Below are positions 7,661-12,548 of a stretch of 12,548 nucleotides of DNA, one piece after another. Numbering within the stretch: position 1 is the stretch's first letter; every line of letters starts with the position of its first letter. Position numbers and translations under genes: made by a program. The stretch covers positions 1 through 12,548 of the forward strand of contig USHE01000043.1 of the NCBI GenBank assembly GCA_900554385.1. The letters are read 5' to 3'. The notes beneath the pieces were generated by a model. The model did not search any database. It was not told the DNA's origin and saw nothing but the letters and a program-made list of their open reading frames with translations. This DNA is from an uncultured bacterium. Lineage in GTDB: Bacteria; Cyanobacteriota; Vampirovibrionia; Gastranaerophilales; Gastranaerophilaceae.

Positions 7661-7873
7661 ATGAATATTAAGAACAAAATAAAAATGCTTGCAGTTTCGC
7701 GCGGAATGACTTTAAAAAAATTGGCTGAAAAGCTTAGCGTGGCTGCACAGCAAGAATATTCATATAACAGTCTTCTTGGAAAGTTAAACAGAGAAAGTCT
7801 GTCCCTAAAAGAAGCAGAGTTTATTGCCGAAATTTTGAATTATAAATTAGAGTTTTTAGATTTGAGTAAGTGA
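7661..7873 (+). CDS. Small XRE-type helix-turn-helix protein
   Basis: This 70-residue protein consists almost entirely of a Cro/CI-like DNA-binding domain. It has a first helix (NIKNKIKMLAVSRGM), the TLKKLAEKLS helix, a recognition region (YSYNSLLGKLNRES), and the closing LSLKEAEFIAEILNYKLEFLD pattern. Such proteins act as local repressors or activators in the cytoplasm. A TATAAT only 9 nt before the ATG and no Shine-Dalgarno suggest a leaderless message. It is divergent from the pseudopilin gene with overlapping promoters, so that gene and itself are the likeliest targets. It converges with the ABC ATPase gene, with a 4-bp gap. A recent phage or plasmid origin is possible, but no other mobile genes are adjacent. 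Confidence 0.75.
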   Translation: MNIKNKIKMLAVSRGMTLKKLAEKLSVAAQQEYSYNSLLGKLNRESLSLKEAEFIAEILNYKLEFLDLSK

Positions 7874-7877
7874 TTTA

Positions 7878-8873
7878 TTAAATTCTTTTACCTGTTTCTT
7901 TATCAAATAGGAAAATATCCTGACGATTTATTGTTAAATCGAGCGTTTTTTCTTGCTTAAAATCAGCGGGAAGTTTTGCACTGCACTTGCTTTCGCCTAT
8001 ATTAAAATATGCAATTTGTTCGCTGCCTAAAAGTTCTGTCATTTCTACGTTAACTCGTAGTTTAAACTCGCCTTGTTCCTCTCTCATTTTTTCAGGGCGA
8101 ATTCCTGCGATTTTGCCACAGAATTCTTGAGATAAGTCCTCACCTGCTATAAAGTTCATTTGTGGAGAGCCGACAAATCCAGCGACAAACATGTTTTGAG
8201 GGTTATTGTAAATTTCTTCCGGGCTGTCAACCTGCTGGATTACCCCTTTATCAAGCACAACAATTCTATCACCCATTGTTAACGCCTCTGTCTGGTCATG
8301 GGTAACATAAATGAATGTTGTTTGAAGCTTTTCGTGGAGTTTTTTTATTTCAGCACGCATTTGTACCCGAAGTTTTGCATCAAGATTGGAAAGCGGTTCA
8401 TCCATTAAAAACACTTTTGGATTTCTGACAATTGCACGTCCGAGAGCAACTCTTTGTCGTTGACCGCCTGATAACTGTTTTGGTTTTCTGTCCAAATATT
8501 CTGTTAAGTCAAGGATTTTTGCAGCTTCCAGAACTTTTTTTTCAATCTCGTCTTTAGGTACTTTTCTCATTTTTAAGCCGAAGGCGATATTTTCTCTCAC
8601 CGTCATGTGAGGATACAGTGCATAACTTTGGAAAACAAATGCAATATCTCTATCTTTAGGGTGAATGTTATTGACTTTTTTATCTCCGATGAGGATTTCT
8701 CCGTCAGTAATATCTTCCAGTCCTGCAATCATTCTCAAAATTGTTGATTTGCCGCAGCCTGACGCTCCTACCAGAACGATAAATTCTTTGTCTTTTATTT
8801 CCAAGTCAATATTATCTATGACAACTTTTTTGTCATAGATTTTTCTAACCCCTTTTAATGTTACATTACTCAT
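7878..8873 (-). CDS. MalK/UgpC/MsmK-type ABC transporter ATP-binding protein
   Basis: The product is the nucleotide-binding subunit of a carbohydrate-uptake (CUT1) ABC importer and powers sugar or glycerol-phosphate uptake from the cytoplasmic side. With the start at 8873 it has 331 residues. Motifs are complete: Walker A GASGCGKST (36-44), Q-loop Q82, signature LSGGQ (134-138), Walker B VFLMDE (154-159), D-loop, and switch H192 in YVTHD. An OB/TOBE-like regulatory tail follows from about residue 235. The tail is somewhat shorter than in E. coli MalK (371 residues), and no EIIA-binding role can be inferred. The ATG overlaps the end of the upstream kinase gene by 8 nt (translational coupling). 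A TTG at 8897 would give eight extra residues and is less likely. No permease or binding-protein gene is adjacent, as with the shared ATPases MsmX/MsmK. Confidence 0.93.
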   Translation of the reverse strand: MSNVTLKGVRKIYDKKVVIDNIDLEIKDKEFIVLVGASGCGKSTILRMIAGLEDITDGEILIGDKKVNNIHPKDRDIAFVFQSYALYPHMTVRENIAFGLKMRKVPKDEIEKKVLEAAKILDLTEYLDRKPKQLSGGQRQRVALGRAIVRNPKVFLMDEPLSNLDAKLRVQMRAEIKKLHEKLQTTFIYVTHDQTEALTMGDRIVVLDKGVIQQVDSPEEIYNNPQNMFVAGFVGSPQMNFIAGEDLSQEFCGKIAGIRPEKMREEQGEFKLRVNVEMTELLGSEQIAYFNIGESKCSAKLPADFKQEKTLDLTINRQDIFLFDKETGKRI

Positions 8874-10008
8874 CCTGTTGTACTGCTCCCTTTTCAACCG
8901 GTAGAATTACGTTAAATACCGTACCTTTCATAACTTCTGTGGCAAGCCAGATTGAACCGTTCAAATGTTTTACGAGTTCTTTTGCTGTGCCGAGGCAGAA
9001 TGAGCGTACAATATTTTTTTTGTTTAATTTGTCCACTTGTGTATATGGCTCAAATATTCCCTCTTTTTCGTTTTCCTGCAATCCGACGCCGTTATCGATA
9101 ATAGAAATCTGAATATAAGACTTGTCGTTTGCTCCTTTTATTAACTTTATCCCTGTCTTTTCGACAAATTCAAGTTCAGGAGTGTTCAATTCTATTGTAA
9201 TAGAACCGACTTCTGTGAGGTTTATTGATAATTCTATGATATTTTGTAAAATTGTTTTCAGAGCGTTTTCGTCAGAGTAAACCGTTTTATTTAAAAGGTT
9301 TTCGTCGTTAATATTGATTGACAAATTCTTTGTTTTTAATTGGATTTCGTTATTTTTTATAACTCCCTGAACGAGGTTAATAATATCGAATGTTGAAAAG
9401 GTAAAGTTTGTTAGGGATGATTCTACATTTGAAAATTCAAAGAATTTATCCATAAAATACAGCAATTCATTAGCATTTTTATTAATGATTTTTACATATT
9501 TTTGTTGTTTTGGGTTAATTTCACCGCCCAGTCCGTCAGTAAGAGCAGTTGAGAAACCTAAAATTGACTGGACAGGTGATTTAAATTCATGCGAAAGTTT
9601 TGACAGCATAAGGTTTTTATCCTTATTCAGCCTGCCTGTTTTTTCTGCATTTACTAAAACGTTTGTCATAGCCGTAACATCTCTTACCGTAATAAAATAT
9701 TCATCATCCAGTAAGGTTGCATTAAGTTCAATAAAAAATTCACCGGATTTTGTTAATGCTCCGCCTATGATAGGAACATCTTTTCTTGATGATTTGTCAG
9801 CAAGTTCCAATCCTTTATCTACAATCTCATTGAAATTTATTTCATCCAAATCTTCTCTGGTGATTTCAAAAAGATGTGCAGCTTTTTCATTTATCCAGAT
9901 GATTTCTCCTGATTGTTCTTTTACCACAAAAACCGCATCCGGCAGGTATTGCAAGACCTCTTTAGGTTTTATATTGTTGAACAAATTCATCAAATTCATA
10001 TATTGCAT
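8866..10008 (-). CDS. Soluble PAS-domain histidine kinase-like protein with degenerate ATP-binding domain
   Basis: The 380-residue protein has no membrane segment. A PAS sensor domain spans about 14-115, from LPDAVFVVKEQSGEIIWIN to ITVRDVT. A dimerisation/phosphoacceptor helix pair has H140 in LSHEFKSPVQSILGFS, and a HATPase-like domain covers about 240-372. In the latter, DNGVG (305-309) and IFEPY (318-322) are kept. The N-box, however, reads NIIELSINLT where Asn-Ala-x-Lys is expected (L260 replaces the Mg-binding Asn), and the GTGLGLA lid is replaced by VRSFCLG (334-340). Autokinase activity is therefore doubtful, and it may be a pseudokinase or a phosphatase-type partner. The start has AAGGAAG (10011-10017) just upstream. 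It is cotranscribed with and overlaps the ABC ATPase gene. There is no response regulator nearby. Confidence 0.85.
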   Translation of the reverse strand: MQYMNLMNLFNNIKPKEVLQYLPDAVFVVKEQSGEIIWINEKAAHLFEITREDLDEINFNEIVDKGLELADKSSRKDVPIIGGALTKSGEFFIELNATLLDDEYFITVRDVTAMTNVLVNAEKTGRLNKDKNLMLSKLSHEFKSPVQSILGFSTALTDGLGGEINPKQQKYVKIINKNANELLYFMDKFFEFSNVESSLTNFTFSTFDIINLVQGVIKNNEIQLKTKNLSININDENLLNKTVYSDENALKTILQNIIELSINLTEVGSITIELNTPELEFVEKTGIKLIKGANDKSYIQISIIDNGVGLQENEKEGIFEPYTQVDKLNKKNIVRSFCLGTAKELVKHLNGSIWLATEVMKGTVFNVILPVEKGAVQQDE

Positions 10009-10020
10009 TACTTCCTTTTA

Positions 10021-10032
10021 TAGTATATACTA
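10021..10032. repeat. 12-bp palindrome upstream of the kinase-like gene
   Basis: TAGTATATACTA is a perfect palindrome directly before the ribosome site of the kinase-like gene, and includes TATACT, a possible -10 on the minus strand. I found no convincing -35. The 190-bp divergent gap (10009-10198) shows no other clear signal apart from AT-rich runs and a weak GAACG/CGTTC inverted repeat. Confidence 0.3.
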
Positions 10033-10198
10033 AATGATAACATAAAAAGTTACGGGAGAGATTTGTTTATTAATTTTTGTAATTTTTTTTGTACCAAATA
10101 GCAAAAAAATTTATTTTGGTGTTTTAAAACAACAAACGGATTAAAGAGATAGAAACAGAACGGTTAAGAAATCGTTCAAAAGAAAGAAGGATGCAACT

Positions 10199-10549
10199 AT
10201 GAGAGAAATTCCAAACAACACAGGCGTTCCATTTTCACAAAAGGCGGATTTAAAGCCCGAGACTGCAAAAGTTTCTGAGGTGAAACCTGAAACTCCGGAA
10301 GTGCCGGCAAAAGGTACGGAAGATCTTTCAAAATCTCCTTCAGCTATCAGCGGAAGATCCTTAGTTAGTGGTGCTGATAATGTGGATAATGATGTGAAAA
10401 TTATGATAGAAAATCCTAAAGCAATAGAACAGGCAAATCAATTTTTTGATGCGGCAGAAGCAAAATACAGAAAAGAAGGGGTTGAAAACCCTTATGAAAA
10501 GGCTGCTGCTCTAACTGATATCTTCAAAAAAGAATTCATAGCCCGTTAA
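10199..10549 (+). CDS. Hypothetical protein with disordered Pro/Glu/Lys-rich N-terminus
   Basis: This is a 116-residue protein that I do not recognise. Residues about 15-50 are rich in Lys, Pro, Glu and Thr, with a repeated KPET motif (LKPETAKVSE, VKPETPEVP), and look like an unstructured linker. Residues about 65-116 (from NDVKIMIENP to KKEFIAR) are predicted by eye to be two or three amphipathic helices. It has no signal peptide, membrane segment or cysteine. AGGA at 10187-10191, about 7 nt before the ATG, supports the start. It stands alone, divergent from the kinase-like gene and convergent with aroQ (10-bp gap), and no promoter is obvious in its AT-rich upstream region. A role as an adaptor or substrate protein would be guesswork. 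Confidence 0.75.
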   Translation: MREIPNNTGVPFSQKADLKPETAKVSEVKPETPEVPAKGTEDLSKSPSAISGRSLVSGADNVDNDVKIMIENPKAIEQANQFFDAAEAKYRKEGVENPYEKAAALTDIFKKEFIAR

Positions 10550-10559
10550 TTCGATACAT

Positions 10560-11012
10560 TTACTCATCAATATGTCTGTCGTTTTTTAAAAAGTCGACTA
10601 ACCCTTTGAGTCCTAATTTATAACTTTCAAATCCGAAACCACTGATTTGTGCAATACAAACCGGTGCGATGAGTGATTTGTGGCGGAAGTCTTCACGGCT
10701 GTGGATGTTTGTCATGTGAATTTCGACAGTTGGAATATCTACGGCGGCGAGGGCATCTCTAATTGCAACGCTGGAATGAGTATATGCGCCGGGGTTTATG
10801 ATAATTCCGTCAGCGGTTTTATATGCAGAATGAATTTTTTCTACAATTTCCCCCTCGTGGTTGCTTTGAAACATTTCTATATCAACTCCGAGTTCAAATG
10901 AGTATGCATATAAAAATTTTTCTAAATCCTTTAAAGTCATGGATCCATACTTTTCAGGCTCCCGAATTCCAAGCATATTCATATTTACGCCGTTTATGAC
11001 AAATATTTTCAT
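10560..11012 (-). CDS. aroQ: Type II 3-dehydroquinate dehydratase
   Basis: AroQ dehydrates 3-dehydroquinate to 3-dehydroshikimate, the third step of the shikimate pathway, as a cytoplasmic dodecamer. The 150 residues fit the family. The active-site pieces are all present: N10 in NGVNMNMLG, R17, catalytic Y22 in REPEKYG, QSNHEGE (49-55), N73 in INPGAYTHSS, H99 in EIHMTN, R106 and R110 in REDFRH. Two small departures are V9 where Pro is usual (NGPN) and T101 where Ser is usual (HxSN). The start at 11012 has AAGGAG (11019-11024), 6 nt upstream. A start at 11048 would lie inside the promoter. It appears monocistronic, with no other aro gene in the window. Confidence 0.96.
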   Translation of the reverse strand: MKIFVINGVNMNMLGIREPEKYGSMTLKDLEKFLYAYSFELGVDIEMFQSNHEGEIVEKIHSAYKTADGIIINPGAYTHSSVAIRDALAAVDIPTVEIHMTNIHSREDFRHKSLIAPVCIAQISGFGFESYKLGLKGLVDFLKNDRHIDE

Positions 11013-11030
11013 AAAAATCTCCTTACTCTT

Positions 11031-11059
11031 ATTATACGATAAAATCAAGTAATTGTAAA
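11031..11059 (-). promoter_or_regulatory. Promoter of aroQ
   Basis: On the minus strand TTTACA (11054-11059), 17 nt, and perfect TATAAT (11031-11036) make a strong sigma-70-type promoter. The predicted start falls next to the AAGGAG ribosome site, which leaves a very short leader. Confidence 0.78.
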
Positions 11060-11076
11060 TTTTTATTAAATTTTGA

Positions 11077-11090
11077 GTTACATGTGTAAC
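11077..11090. promoter_or_regulatory. Inverted repeat upstream of the aroQ promoter (possible operator)
   Basis: GTTACA-TG-TGTAAC is a perfect 6+6 inverted repeat with a 2-bp centre, placed 18 bp upstream of the aroQ -35 box, a position suited to an activator. A repeat of the same geometry (TGTTTA-TG-TAAACA) lies at 12368-12381. No known regulator is assigned. Confidence 0.35.
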
Positions 11091-11109
11091 ATGATTTTCA
11101 TGCTTGCCT

Positions 11110-11189
11110 TATCATGCATGTACAACTATCCCCAAATCTCCTCCCAAGATTATTGTTGAAGCTATACAAATATGTATGGCTTTTTTTTT
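11110..11189 (+). ncRNA. Candidate short C-rich RNA ending at an orphan terminator
   Basis: A plus-strand intrinsic terminator has no plus-strand gene in front of it, since aroQ is on the other strand. A possible -10 TATCAT (11110-11115) with a weak GTAACA 18 nt upstream would give an RNA of about 65-70 nt from near 11122. It would expose CTATCCCC (11126-11133) and TCTCCTCCC (11137-11145), unpaired C-rich runs complementary to Shine-Dalgarno sequences. This resembles the logic of C-rich sRNAs such as RoxS/RsaE but is not homologous by eye. Confidence 0.3.
11159..11189 (+). terminator. Orphan plus-strand intrinsic terminator
   Basis: An 8-bp stem AGCTATAC/GTATGGCT (one G-U pair) with a 6-nt loop is followed by an uninterrupted run of T. 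No U-run exists in the other direction, so it works on the plus strand. No gene ends before it on this strand. Confidence 0.8.
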
Positions 11190-11201
11190 ATTAGTGGTGG
11201 T

Positions 11202-11209
11202 TGTGGTAA
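11202..11209. repeat. Left 8-bp direct repeat (putative target-site duplication)
   Basis: TGTGGTAA directly abuts the left end of the palindromic element, and is repeated exactly at 11352-11359 directly abutting the right end. Confidence 0.65.
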
Positions 11210-11351
11210 GATAAAGTATACCATATTTACACTAAATATAGTATAAATCGTCACCCTGAACTTGTTTCAGGGTCTCAAATATAACAGATGCTGAAACGAG
11301 TTCAGCATGACAGTTTTGACTGCATCTGGTGTAAACTTGTTATACCTTACC
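11210..11351. mobile_element. 142-bp palindromic MITE-like element with REP-like hairpin core
   Basis: The left arm 11210-11275 and the reverse complement of 11286-11351 align without gaps over 66 nt with 48 identities. The centre is a 10-nt spacer. Each arm starts GATAAAGTATA or GGTAAGGTATA, shares TTTACAC at the same offset, and ends in a 26-nt core. The cores (11250-11275 and 11286-11311) each fold as a perfect 8-bp hairpin with a 5-nt loop: ACCCTGAA/TTCAGGGT at 11253-11273 and ATGCTGAA/TTCAGCAT at 11288-11308. The core differences CC/GG versus TG/CA are compensatory. It has no coding capacity. Flanking 8-bp direct repeats suggest insertion by a transposase acting in trans. It sits between an orphan terminator and the promoter of the 83-residue gene. 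Confidence 0.75.
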
Positions 11352-11359
11352 TGTGGTAA
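11352..11359. repeat. Right 8-bp direct repeat (putative target-site duplication)
   Basis: TGTGGTAA is an exact copy of 11202-11209, immediately after the element's right end. Confidence 0.65.
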
Positions 11360-11363
11360 TGAC

Positions 11364-11396
11364 TTGACTTAACTGAAAAAATGACTAAAATATAAT
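11364..11396 (+). promoter_or_regulatory. Promoter of the 83-residue protein gene
   Basis: A perfect TATAAT (11391-11396) is preceded by TTAACT (11369-11374) with a 16-nt spacer. The overlapping TTGACT (11364-11369) pairs instead with TAAAAT (11386-11391) at 16 nt. It lies directly downstream of the palindromic element's right repeat. Confidence 0.55.
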
Positions 11397-11416
11397 ATAT
11401 AGGGAATGAGGGTTAT

Positions 11417-11668
11417 ATGCGTTTAGTAGAGAAACTCAAAGAGTACGAGAATCAATATATGTTTATCCGTTGGGCTACAGGCGGCGAGTATGGCAAGCTT
11501 GTTTATGCCGGGGATGATTTCATTGAATTTGACATAATCAATGTTGATACAATGGAATACAGCGAAACCGCGTTAATTCACAGCCCTTTAATTTTGGAAG
11601 TTTGCATTGGCGGTTCTGATGTAGCTAGAATTCTTGCAGAAATGTCTTCTAAGATTTCAATGGAATGA
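11417..11668 (+). CDS. Small conserved-looking protein of unknown function, possibly Sm-like fold
   Basis: This 83-residue soluble protein has no signal or membrane segment. The ribosome site GAGGG (11408-11412) is 4 nt before the ATG, and a promoter lies just upstream, so it is a credible gene. The sequence opens with a helix (RLVEKLKEYENQY). A run of likely beta-strands follows: MFIRWATGG, YGKLVYAGDDFIEFDII, SETALIHSPLILEVCIGG. A short helix closes it. This order (helix, then G-x-L-x-x-x-GDDFIEF) is reminiscent of Sm/LSm-type small barrels, but that is an impression from spacing only and no family is assigned. It converges with the next gene at a 10-bp gap. The 142-bp repeat element lies directly upstream of its promoter. 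Confidence 0.8.
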   Translation: MRLVEKLKEYENQYMFIRWATGGEYGKLVYAGDDFIEFDIINVDTMEYSETALIHSPLILEVCIGGSDVARILAEMSSKISME

Positions 11669-11678
11669 ATTTTGCAAA

Positions 11679-12323
11679 TTATATATTAAAGCTTTTTCTA
11701 GCACCTTCTTCGTGGTAGAAGCCTCCGCCGCAGATTGTTTCGACTACTTTTAGAACGAATTCTCTAGGGGCGTCAACCTGATTAAGATCGATTTCTCTGT
11801 TTCCGAGGTGTCTTATTTTAAGTACACTGCGCTGGCTGCCTTCTGCCGGAATATATAATGACGCAACTTCGTTATCTAAAAGTCTGACCATTTCTTCGTC
11901 GTGATCCTTAACGCCAGCCATAAGCTCATTGTAATTTCCTCTGATTGCCATTATTCTTCCGCAAAACATGTGGTTGCCTTTTTCTCTGTATAAGGCTTGA
12001 GGCTGGAAATTGCAGCGGGTTGTAAAACTTATTTTATGCCACAATATGTTGATAGTTACTACAGATTTTTGCTGGTCAAAATCTACATAAATATTCTGCG
12101 TGGTTACGCCGCGGGAAGAAAATGCTTCTTTCAGAATTTCCGCAACTTCTTGTAAATTGTCAATCATTCTTGTGAAAATTTCGTTTGTATTTACAGTTGC
12201 GTGCTGATAGTCAAGAAACTGCTTGTACATGTGAGTGGAATGAAGTCCGACTCTCTCCATTATATTCGCAGTTTTCCTTGACGCTGTTTCTGAATTATCA
12301 AAGCTTTCGTAATTATTTAGCAA
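11679..12323 (-). CDS. Hypothetical protein, 214 residues, TTG start
   Basis: I do not recognise this soluble protein. The N-terminal third (about 1-70) looks helical (ETASRKTANIMERV, MIDNLQEVAEILKEAF). It is followed by a strand-rich part (QNIYVDFDQQKSVVTINILWHKISF) and a mixed C-terminal region with LKIRHLGNREIDL, VLKVVETICGGGFYHEEG. There is no membrane segment. The longest frame begins with TTG at 12323, 7 nt after a GGACGGG that could serve as ribosome site. The first internal ATG (residue 22) has a poorer context, so the TTG start is preferred but not certain. A promoter at 12381-12409 fits. Its message would have a leader of about 50 nt. Confidence 0.75.
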   Translation of the reverse strand: MLNNYESFDNSETASRKTANIMERVGLHSTHMYKQFLDYQHATVNTNEIFTRMIDNLQEVAEILKEAFSSRGVTTQNIYVDFDQQKSVVTINILWHKISFTTRCNFQPQALYREKGNHMFCGRIMAIRGNYNELMAGVKDHDEEMVRLLDNEVASLYIPAEGSQRSVLKIRHLGNREIDLNQVDAPREFVLKVVETICGGGFYHEEGARKSFNI

Positions 12324-12367
12324 TTTATAACCCGTCCTATTTTACTCATCATGTAATAATAAACATG

Positions 12368-12381
12368 TGTTTATGTAAACA
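12368..12381. promoter_or_regulatory. Inverted repeat over the transcription start of the 214-residue gene
   Basis: TGTTTA-TG-TAAACA is a perfect 6+6 inverted repeat. It covers the region just downstream of the -10 box, where a repressor would block initiation. It shares the 6-TG-6 layout with the repeat upstream of aroQ. Confidence 0.35.
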
Positions 12382-12409
12382 TTATAGAATTTTTCTTTAC
12401 AAAAGTGAA
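12381..12409 (-). promoter_or_regulatory. Promoter of the 214-residue protein gene
   Basis: On the minus strand TTCACT (12404-12409), a 17-nt spacer and perfect TATAAT (12381-12386) lie about 58 nt before the TTG start. Confidence 0.6.
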
Positions 12410-12437
12410 TACTTATTTGTGATGATTTTATTATAAA

Positions 12438-12466
12438 AACGCCCCAGTTTCTAAGATCGGGTCGTT
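12438..12466 (-). terminator. Intrinsic terminator of the gene entering from the right edge
   Basis: A stem AACG(A)CCC/GGGCGTT with one bulged base and a loop of about 14 nt is followed on the minus strand by TTTTT. On the plus strand a T-rich tail also follows after a few bases, so it may act in both directions, but no plus-strand gene ends here. Confidence 0.55.
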
Positions 12467-12509
12467 AGTTTTAATTTTTTACTATTGAAAGTTCGAAGTA
12501 GTTGTTAAA

Positions 12510-12548
12510 TTATTTGTTTTCGACTTCTATAATTTCTAATTCTGTTTC
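12510..12548 (-). CDS. C-terminal end of a gene running off the right edge, unknown
   Basis: On the minus strand, from the window edge, one frame reads ETELEIIEVENK then TAA. An acidic tail of this kind is a plausible protein end, and a terminator-like hairpin lies about 45 nt downstream. Only 12 codons are visible, so neither the product nor the frame can be established. Confidence 0.4.
   Translation of the reverse strand, partial: ETELEIIEVENK

Noticed and set aside
8874..8897. TTG start at 8897 for the ABC ATPase
   Set aside because: The family starts near MSNVTLKGV, and the ATG at 8873 overlaps the kinase stop in a typical coupling arrangement.
9485..10033. 182-codon plus-strand frame opposite the kinase-like gene
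   Set aside because: It is antisense to a clear PAS/HisKA coding frame, and its product has no recognisable domain and a composition typical of a shadow frame.
10090..10125. ACCAAAT/ATTTTGGT inverted repeat in the gap before the 116-residue gene
   Set aside because: It is imperfect, with A/T-rich surroundings and no clear U-run after a stable stem. It is too weak to call a terminator or operator.
11079..11120. 13-codon minus-strand leader peptide (MHDKASMKIMLHM) upstream of aroQ
   Set aside because: It lies upstream of the strong aroQ promoter and its GGAGGAG is about 20 nt from the ATG, so it would not be on the main aroQ message.
1..12548. CRISPR arrays, tRNA or rRNA genes, toxin-antitoxin pairs, complete IS elements
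   Set aside because: Reading both strands I saw no regularly spaced repeats, cloverleaf-like segments, rRNA motifs or transposase frames. The only mobile-like feature is the non-coding 142-bp element.

Overview
The window looks like chromosomal DNA of an AT-rich, Gram-negative-type anaerobe. It carries a rubrerythrin (anaerobe-type peroxide defence), a long AsmA/YhdP-like envelope protein split in two (implies an outer membrane), a flagellar export gene, and a pseudopilin with the N-terminal motif GFTLAEVLITIGIIG and a DING-PN-G-D-F signature. That pseudopilin style is, from memory, very common in the gut cyanobacterial relatives Candidatus Gastranaerophilales (Melainabacteria/Vampirovibrionia), so this is my best guess for the source. 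The assignment is an inference and was not checked by database search.

Left part (1-6545): the 3' end of flhA runs into yidD with a 1-nt gap. These plus-strand genes converge on a minus-strand AsmA-like gene of about 1486 codons that is cut by one in-frame TAG at 3604-3606. Both halves stay open and in the same frame, and the second half has neither a ribosome site nor a membrane anchor. Upstream of it lies rubrerythrin, with its own promoter and a good intrinsic terminator that separates it from the AsmA-like gene.

Middle (6546-10198): a possible 52-codon gene faces a minus-strand pseudopilin gene. The pseudopilin gene and a small XRE-type regulator are transcribed divergently from overlapping promoters, with a 16-bp palindrome and an 11-bp direct repeat nearby, which suggests local regulation. 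Next comes a two-gene minus-strand operon: a soluble PAS histidine-kinase-like protein whose ATP-binding domain has lost key residues, overlapping by 8 nt an orphan MalK/UgpC/MsmK-type sugar-transporter ATPase.

Right part (10199-12548): a 116-residue unknown protein with a disordered N-terminus, then aroQ (type II 3-dehydroquinase, shikimate pathway) with a near-consensus promoter. A 404-bp gene-free stretch (11013-11416) follows. It holds an inverted repeat, an orphan plus-strand terminator behind a C-rich segment (possible small RNA), and a 142-bp palindromic MITE-like element with two 66-nt arms, internal covarying hairpins and a perfect 8-bp flanking direct repeat. Beyond it are an 83-residue and a 214-residue protein of unknown function, converging, and the last codons of a probable gene entering from the right edge with its terminator.

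The strongest candidates for something undescribed are the 142-bp palindromic element, the degenerate kinase coupled to an orphan ABC ATPase, the amber-split envelope gene, and the possible C-rich small RNA.
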